NCBI GenBank assembly: GCA_029233925.1
Contig: JARGOX010000009.1
Span: 124,001 to 188,000, forward strand
Length of the DNA: 64,000 nt
Direction: 5' to 3'
Source of the DNA: Rhizobiaceae bacterium
GTDB lineage: Bacteria; Pseudomonadota; Alphaproteobacteria; Rhizobiales; Rhizobiaceae
The notes under the pieces are model-generated. The model saw nothing but the letters and a program-made list of their open reading frames with translations, had not been told where the DNA came from and made no database searches. Position 1 is the stretch's first letter; each line of letters starts with the position of its first letter. Below, in pieces: positions 61,227 to 64,000 of this stretch. The translations under genes were made by a program, and so were the position numbers.

Positions 61227-64000
61227 TTCGTTGGTTTGCCGCCCATCCGACGGCCTCGAATCTGCTGCTCCTGCTCTTCATCGCCGCCGGGTTGTTCGCG
61301 TTTCCGACCTTGAAGCGGGAGACTTTTCCAGATTTTCGCCCCGTCGAAGCGGAAATTTCCATCGTCTATCGTGGCGCCACAGCGCAGGACGTGGAAACCG
61401 CGATTTGTCGTCCACTGTGGGACGCGTTGCAGTCCGTCGATGGGCTGGAAGAAGTTGTTTGCATTGCCCAGGACAGCAATGCTCGCGCTGTCGCTACGCT
61501 GATAACAGGGGGCGACGCGCTGCGTTTTGTCAACGAAGTGCGCACGGAAGTTGGCGCCATCGACAGTTTTCCTGCACGCGCCGACCCTGCGGTTGTGCGC
61601 GAACTGCACCGGACCGACCTGGTAACATCGGTTGCGGTTTCGGGCGAACTTCCGGCGCGTGAACTGGAGCTTTTCGCCTCCGCCCTCTCGGATCGGATCT
61701 CGACCCTTCCAGATGTAGCCAGGGTCGTCACGTCGGGTTTCGGAGATCGTCAACTGCGTATTGAAGTGCCGCGTGCTGTAATGGCTCAGCACGGACTGAC
61801 TGCTGAGACCCTGGCCGGCATTCTCGGCACACAAAGTCTTGACCGTCCGCTTGGTACACTTGAAACCTCGGAGGCGGATCTGAGCCTGCGCTTTACCGAA
61901 GAGCGGCGCAGCGCACCGGAGCTTGCAGCGATCCCGGTGCTGACTTTGACCAACGGTGCCACCCTGACACTGGGTGAAATCGCGCAGATAAGCGACCATT
62001 ACAGACCCGCCGAGGAGCGGGCGCAGATCAACGGTACCCGGGCGATGCTGCTGGGCGTGCACAAATCGCTCAATGCTGACGCCCTGCGCGCGCTGGACTC
62101 GGTCAAGGAGATGGTTGGGCAAGAAAATGCCAAACTGCCGCCGACGATACGCGTTGAAGTGGTGCAGGACGTGACCTCGATTATCCGGGATCGGTTGGCG
62201 ATGCTGGTCAGCAACGGTGCCATCGGGCTGGTGCTGGTGATCCTGGTGATGAGCCTGTTCTTCCGTCCAGGCTACGCGATCTGGGTCGCCATGGGATTGC
62301 CCGTGGCATTTCTCGGCGCTTTTGTCTGGATGGCGCTATCTGGGCTTTCGGTGAACATGATAACCTTGGTCGCCTTGCTGATGGCAATCGGCATTGTCAT
62401 GGATGATTCCATTGTGATTTCCGATTCCATTGCCACCGCAGCCGCCGAGACTGGTAACAATCTCGATTCCGTTACAAGCGGTGTGATGGCGGTTACGCCG
62501 GGCGTACTTTCATCCTTCCTGACAACGGTTGCTGTTTTTGCACCGCTCTCGTTCCTTTCCGGCGATCTTGGCAAAGTGCTTGAGGTTCTGCCGGTGGTGT
62601 TGCTTGCTGCGCTGGCGGCCAGTCTGGTAGAGGCCTTCTTGATCTTGCCGCACCATCTCAAGCAGGGACTGTCCGGCAGTGCAAAGCCACCCTCGCGGTT
62701 CCGCCTGAAATTTGATGCCGGATTCAATGTGCTCCGCGACCGATGGGTCGGGCGTATTGCCGATCAGGCGATAGGCTGGCGATATGTGGTGGTCGGGCTT
62801 TCGATCGGTGCTCTGATACTGACAGCTGGCGCGATGGCCGGCGGTTTGGTCAAGCGAGAAGCAATGCCGGAGATCGATGGCGATGTGCTGGAAGCACGTA
62901 TCATGCTCGCCCAGGGCACACCGCTGGCCCGGACAGAAGCCGTGGTGAAAAAGGTCGAAACGGCGTTGGCGCGGGTCAGTGAACGATTCTCGCCGGATCA
63001 GCCGGACGGCCAGGCACTTGTTCAGCGCACGATTTCCCGGTTCAATTACAATGTCTCGGCGTCCGAAAGCGGAGCACATCTGGCCACAGTTTCAGCCGAC
63101 CTGCTGAATGCAGAGATTAGAAACACGACATTGGACGAGATTATTTCAGCCTGGCGCGAAGAGGCTGAACCGCTGCCCGGCGTGATATCGTTGATCGTGG
63201 CCGAACCCGGCATCGGTCCGCAGGGGATCGCCGTCGAATTGCGCTTGTCGCATCCGGATCTGGATGTGTTGCTGGCGGTAGGTGCAATCACGCGGAACGA
63301 GCTGGAAAGCTATGAGGGTGTGCGCAATACAATGGTTGATATGCGCCCCGGAAAGACCGAACTGCGGTTTCAATTGGCACCGGGGGCACGCCCTTTGGGA
63401 TTGACCTCCGCAGATGTCGCCGGTCAGATCAGCGCGGCTTATCTGGGCACTCGGCTTGTCGACGTGCGGCAGGGCGATATCACCCGAGAAATCGAGGTCA
63501 TTCTGTCACAGGAAGACCGTGACAGCCGGACCGATCTGGAAAATTTTACCATTACCTTGCCGGATGGCACGGGAGTCCCATTGGCCACGGTTGCCGATTG
63601 GAAGGAAGCTCGCGGCTGGGGCAGCATCACCCAGGTGGATGGCTTACGCACCGTCACCGTGCAGGCCGATGTCGATGGTCGCTATGGCAATGCCGATGCG
63701 ATCACAGCGCATTTGGTCAAGGGTTTTCTGCCGGATCTGATTGCGGTGACGCCGGGTTTGCGCTTCGAAATTCTCGGTCAGGCCGCCAATTCCGCAGAAA
63801 CCGTCAGTTCGATCATGGTCGGTTTTCTGATCGGCCTTGTCGGCATATATCTCGTTTTGTCGTTTCAGTTCCGCAGCTATGTCGAACCGGTGATTGTCAT
63901 GTTGACCATCCCGCTGGCATTTCTCGGGGTGATCTGGGGCCATGCGATCATGGGGTACAATATTTCGATGCCCTCGCTGGTGGGAGCGGCCTCGCTGGCC
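61223..64000 (+). CDS. RND efflux transporter, AcrB/AcrD/AcrF family (cut by window edge)
   Basis: The frame starts at ATG 61223 (GAGGAAAAACC upstream, overlapping the adaptor stop) and runs 926 codons to the right edge. It begins MIRWFAAHPTASNLLLLLFI, then FPTLKRETFPDF. Transmembrane helices 2-6 lie at about residues 330-480, with the proton-relay region LMAIGIVMDDSIVISDSIA near 390-408 (two adjacent aspartates, DD). Periplasmic domains and a second block of helices (from about 850) follow. It is a proton antiporter that exports drugs or toxic compounds with the adaptor; the outer-membrane partner may be TolC. The C-terminus is outside the window. Confidence 0.92.
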   Translation, partial: MIRWFAAHPTASNLLLLLFIAAGLFAFPTLKRETFPDFRPVEAEISIVYRGATAQDVETAICRPLWDALQSVDGLEEVVCIAQDSNARAVATLITGGDALRFVNEVRTEVGAIDSFPARADPAVVRELHRTDLVTSVAVSGELPARELELFASALSDRISTLPDVARVVTSGFGDRQLRIEVPRAVMAQHGLTAETLAGILGTQSLDRPLGTLETSEADLSLRFTEERRSAPELAAIPVLTLTNGATLTLGEIAQISDHYRPAEERAQINGTRAMLLGVHKSLNADALRALDSVKEMVGQENAKLPPTIRVEVVQDVTSIIRDRLAMLVSNGAIGLVLVILVMSLFFRPGYAIWVAMGLPVAFLGAFVWMALSGLSVNMITLVALLMAIGIVMDDSIVISDSIATAAAETGNNLDSVTSGVMAVTPGVLSSFLTTVAVFAPLSFLSGDLGKVLEVLPVVLLAALAASLVEAFLILPHHLKQGLSGSAKPPSRFRLKFDAGFNVLRDRWVGRIADQAIGWRYVVVGLSIGALILTAGAMAGGLVKREAMPEIDGDVLEARIMLAQGTPLARTEAVVKKVETALARVSERFSPDQPDGQALVQRTISRFNYNVSASESGAHLATVSADLLNAEIRNTTLDEIISAWREEAEPLPGVISLIVAEPGIGPQGIAVELRLSHPDLDVLLAVGAITRNELESYEGVRNTMVDMRPGKTELRFQLAPGARPLGLTSADVAGQISAAYLGTRLVDVRQGDITREIEVILSQEDRDSRTDLENFTITLPDGTGVPLATVADWKEARGWGSITQVDGLRTVTVQADVDGRYGNADAITAHLVKGFLPDLIAVTPGLRFEILGQAANSAETVSSIMVGFLIGLVGIYLVLSFQFRSYVEPVIVMLTIPLAFLGVIWGHAIMGYNISMPSLVGAASLA

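Noticed and set aside
61073-62122. Reverse-strand open frame of 349 codons across the adaptor-pump junction
   Set aside because: It is antisense to two strongly supported efflux genes and lacks similarity.
1-64000. Mobile elements, phage genes, CRISPR arrays
   Set aside because: No transposase, integrase, terminal inverted repeats, phage structural gene or spaced direct-repeat array was seen; tRNA ends show no adjacent duplicated 3' fragment.

Overview
The window comes from an alphaproteobacterium, most likely of the order Hyphomicrobiales (Rhizobiales). The pcm-tolC-popZ-valS gene order, an exoR homologue, a B12-dependent ribonucleotide reductase and a cysK-alaX-sseA operon all point there. 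The DNA is moderately GC-rich. I see no insertion sequence, integrase, phage module or CRISPR array. The window cuts two genes: nrdJ at the left edge and an RND efflux pump at the right edge.

Layout: 1-2.8 kb, nrdJ (reverse) with a tandem pair of NrdR boxes upstream. 2.8-10.3 kb, metabolic and stress genes: haloalkane dehalogenase, a TetA-like exporter overlapping xanthine phosphoribosyltransferase, a tandem universal stress protein, a UDP-glucuronate decarboxylase divergent from an exostosin-like glycosyltransferase, a CinA-type domain protein and a DUF1294 membrane protein. 10.6-20.3 kb, an unusual run of same-strand genes for secreted proteins (916, 1606, 184 and 136 aa) followed by a polytopic membrane protein. 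20.4-25.2 kb, MmgE/PrpD protein, HelD-like helicase, tRNA-Leu. 25.5-36.4 kb, amino-acid and sulfur metabolism: ilvA, an MFS gene preceded by an in-frame 34-codon ORF, alpha/beta hydrolase, an Lrp-type regulator divergent from ald, an OmpA-like protein, the cysK-alaX-sseA-GNAT operon and cfa. 37-43 kb, small genes, tRNA-Asn, tRNA-Cys and two XRE-type regulators. 43.5-52.7 kb, the core block pcm-tolC-popZ-valS-ilvD-exoR. 52.9-64 kb, an efflux region with tetR-hlyD-rbbA-type-ABC permease on the reverse strand and an RND adaptor and pump on the forward strand.

The most interesting signal is at 10.6-18.3 kb. The 1606-aa protein ends in four tandem domains, and the 916-aa protein in one, that match the beta domain of the eukaryotic von Hippel-Lindau protein (VHL). 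The spacing W-x4-G-x4-Y equals human W88-G93-Y98, and the spacing G-x9-G equals human G104-G114. Each bacterial copy also has a pair of cysteines at fixed positions, as expected for a disulfide in an exported protein. They are joined to a probable ricin-type beta-trefoil, cysteine-rich Sel1-like repeats, a propeller-like region and an SH3-like domain. A small secreted protein downstream keeps only one lobe of an amino-acid binding protein. This looks like an uncharacterised exported, ligand- or surface-binding system; its function cannot be read from the sequence.

All calls rest on reading translated sequence and on recalled family features; no database search was run.
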